A stretch of DNA of 64,000 bases from CAWDMC01 sp963803295 (GTDB lineage: Bacteria; Acidobacteriota; Terriglobia; UBA7540). The translations under genes were made by a program, and so were the position numbers. Within the stretch, counting starts at the first letter, position 1. Each line of letters opens with the position of its first letter. Shown piece by piece: positions 63,329-64,000 of the stretch. The notes beneath the pieces are model-generated. The model was not told the DNA's origin. It saw nothing but the letters and a program-made list of their open reading frames with translations, and searched no databases. The stretch is from assembly GCA_963803295.1 (NCBI GenBank), contig CAWDMC010000010.1, positions 496,001-560,000 on the forward strand, read 5' to 3'.

Positions 63329-64000
63329 TCAGAACAACATCTTCAGCCCGAACTGGATCTGCCTGGGGAAGAAGGCAGACTGCGACAGTCCGAACACGGC
63401 AGCCGCCTGCCCGAACGTGGCGTTTGGTTGCCACAGGTTAGTTCGGTTGAAAATATTAAAAGCCTCAGCGCGGAACTGGAAGCTGAATCGCTCACCGGCT
63501 TTGATATCCTTGAACAGCGAGAAATCAACCTGACGCCAGTTCGGTCCGCGGAAGGTATTACGTCCCAGGTTGCCATTGAAGGCATTGCCGGCGCTGGTGG
63601 CGGGTGTGCAGCCCGCATTGGTCACGCTGTTGGCGCCACAGAAGAAGTCACCGGCGACCAAGTTGATAGTCGGGTGATCCGCTTCGAAGGCAGCATTGCT
63701 GGTGCTGTGGTTGGTGCTTCCGAAGGAGGGCGCATTTGGACGGTCATTGGCAGTCGTGTCACGGTTAAAGTCACATGCGCTACTCCGGGTCGAGGAATTG
63801 CTGCAGAACGGCGTCCACGGAAACCCGCTGTGAACTGAGATGATGGTGTTGGCTTCCCAGCCTCCGAGGACGTGACCCACAAGCCCCTTCTGGCTACTGT
63901 ACCAGGGTAAGTGGTAAACAGCGCTGAGCGAGAAGGCGTGCCGGACATCGAAGATAGAACTGCTATAGTCGAGCCCGGGCTTGGCCTGGTCCATGCTGAA
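63329..64000 (-). CDS. TonB-dependent receptor (Oar-like), C-terminal part
   Basis: The reading frame is open to the right edge, so the gene begins outside the window. The visible 223 residues have the outer-membrane beta-barrel end: SSSIFDVRHAFSLSAVYHLP, GWEANTIISVHSGFPWTP, NWRQVDFSLFKDIKAGERFS and FQFRAEAFNIFNRTNLW. They close with FPRQIQFGLKMLF, whose terminal Phe is the usual barrel-assembly signal. These motifs are typical of the very large Oar-like TonB receptors with a carboxypeptidase-regulatory N-terminus, which are abundant in Acidobacteria. They import large substrates across the outer membrane. The ligand is unknown. It converges with the TPR gene. Confidence 0.85.
   Translation of the reverse strand, partial: FSMDQAKPGLDYSSSIFDVRHAFSLSAVYHLPWYSSQKGLVGHVLGGWEANTIISVHSGFPWTPFCSNSSTRSSACDFNRDTTANDRPNAPSFGSTNHSTSNAAFEADHPTINLVAGDFFCGANSVTNAGCTPATSAGNAFNGNLGRNTFRGPNWRQVDFSLFKDIKAGERFSFQFRAEAFNIFNRTNLWQPNATFGQAAAVFGLSQSAFFPRQIQFGLKMLF

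Overview
The window looks like a chromosome segment of an acidobacterium (phylum Acidobacteriota; class not determinable by eye). The best marker is a PadR repressor followed by three long MacB-like permeases of the acidobacterial ADOP type on the minus strand (about 25.5-34.0 kb). An Oar-like TonB-dependent receptor end, a DUF1080 protein, Tat-exported aldo/keto reductases and many TPR proteins agree with this. I saw no rRNA, tRNA, CRISPR array, transposase or phage gene.

Layout. (1) 1-17.9 kb: an exopolysaccharide/O-antigen locus with the end of a Wzx-like flippase, a methyltransferase, four glycosyltransferases (two GT2, two GT4), a broken Wzy-like polymerase, a broken beta-propeller lipoprotein, a broken beta-helix protein, Gmd and Rmd for GDP-D-rhamnose, a WcaJ-type initiating sugar transferase, a Wzy_C ligase/polymerase and a convergent TPR protein. 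(2) 18.3-22.9 kb: a stress block with a universal stress protein, a P1B-type metal ATPase, two small membrane proteins and a tandem universal stress protein. CRP/FNR-like palindromes and a 14-bp perfect palindrome lie between these genes. (3) 23.1-34.0 kb: a TolC-like outer-membrane protein and the padR-ADOP-ADOP-ADOP row; all four large genes carry frameshifts. (4) 34.2-45.1 kb: aldo/keto reductase, a CoA-ligase/acetyltransferase fusion, a lipase-like hydrolase, a six-repeat phasin-like protein facing phaR across a PhaR-type operator, an acyl-CoA synthetase, a helical protein and a GMC (cholesterol-oxidase-like) oxidoreductase. This looks like lipid/PHA storage and turnover. (5) 45.3-47.1 kb: Tat-exported aldo/keto reductase (frameshifted) and a DUF1080 protein. 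(6) 47.3-52.8 kb: DUF2760 protein plus two divergent Hsp70 paralogues in one direction. (7) 53.1-63.3 kb: a TPR metallopeptidase with a probable leaderless promoter, three alkaline-phosphatase-superfamily phosphodiesterases, a small ribbon-helix-helix-like protein, a conserved membrane protein and a TPR protein. (8) Right edge: C-terminus of a TonB-dependent receptor.

About ten genes contain reading-frame breaks that keep recognisable family sequence on both sides, while others of up to 2.9 kb are intact. From sequence alone I cannot separate assembly indels from real decay. The strongest candidates for undescribed biology are the DUF2760-Hsp70-Hsp70 cassette with a hairpin between its chaperone genes, the phosphodiesterase cluster at 55-62 kb, and the AT-hook phasin with its PhaR operator.
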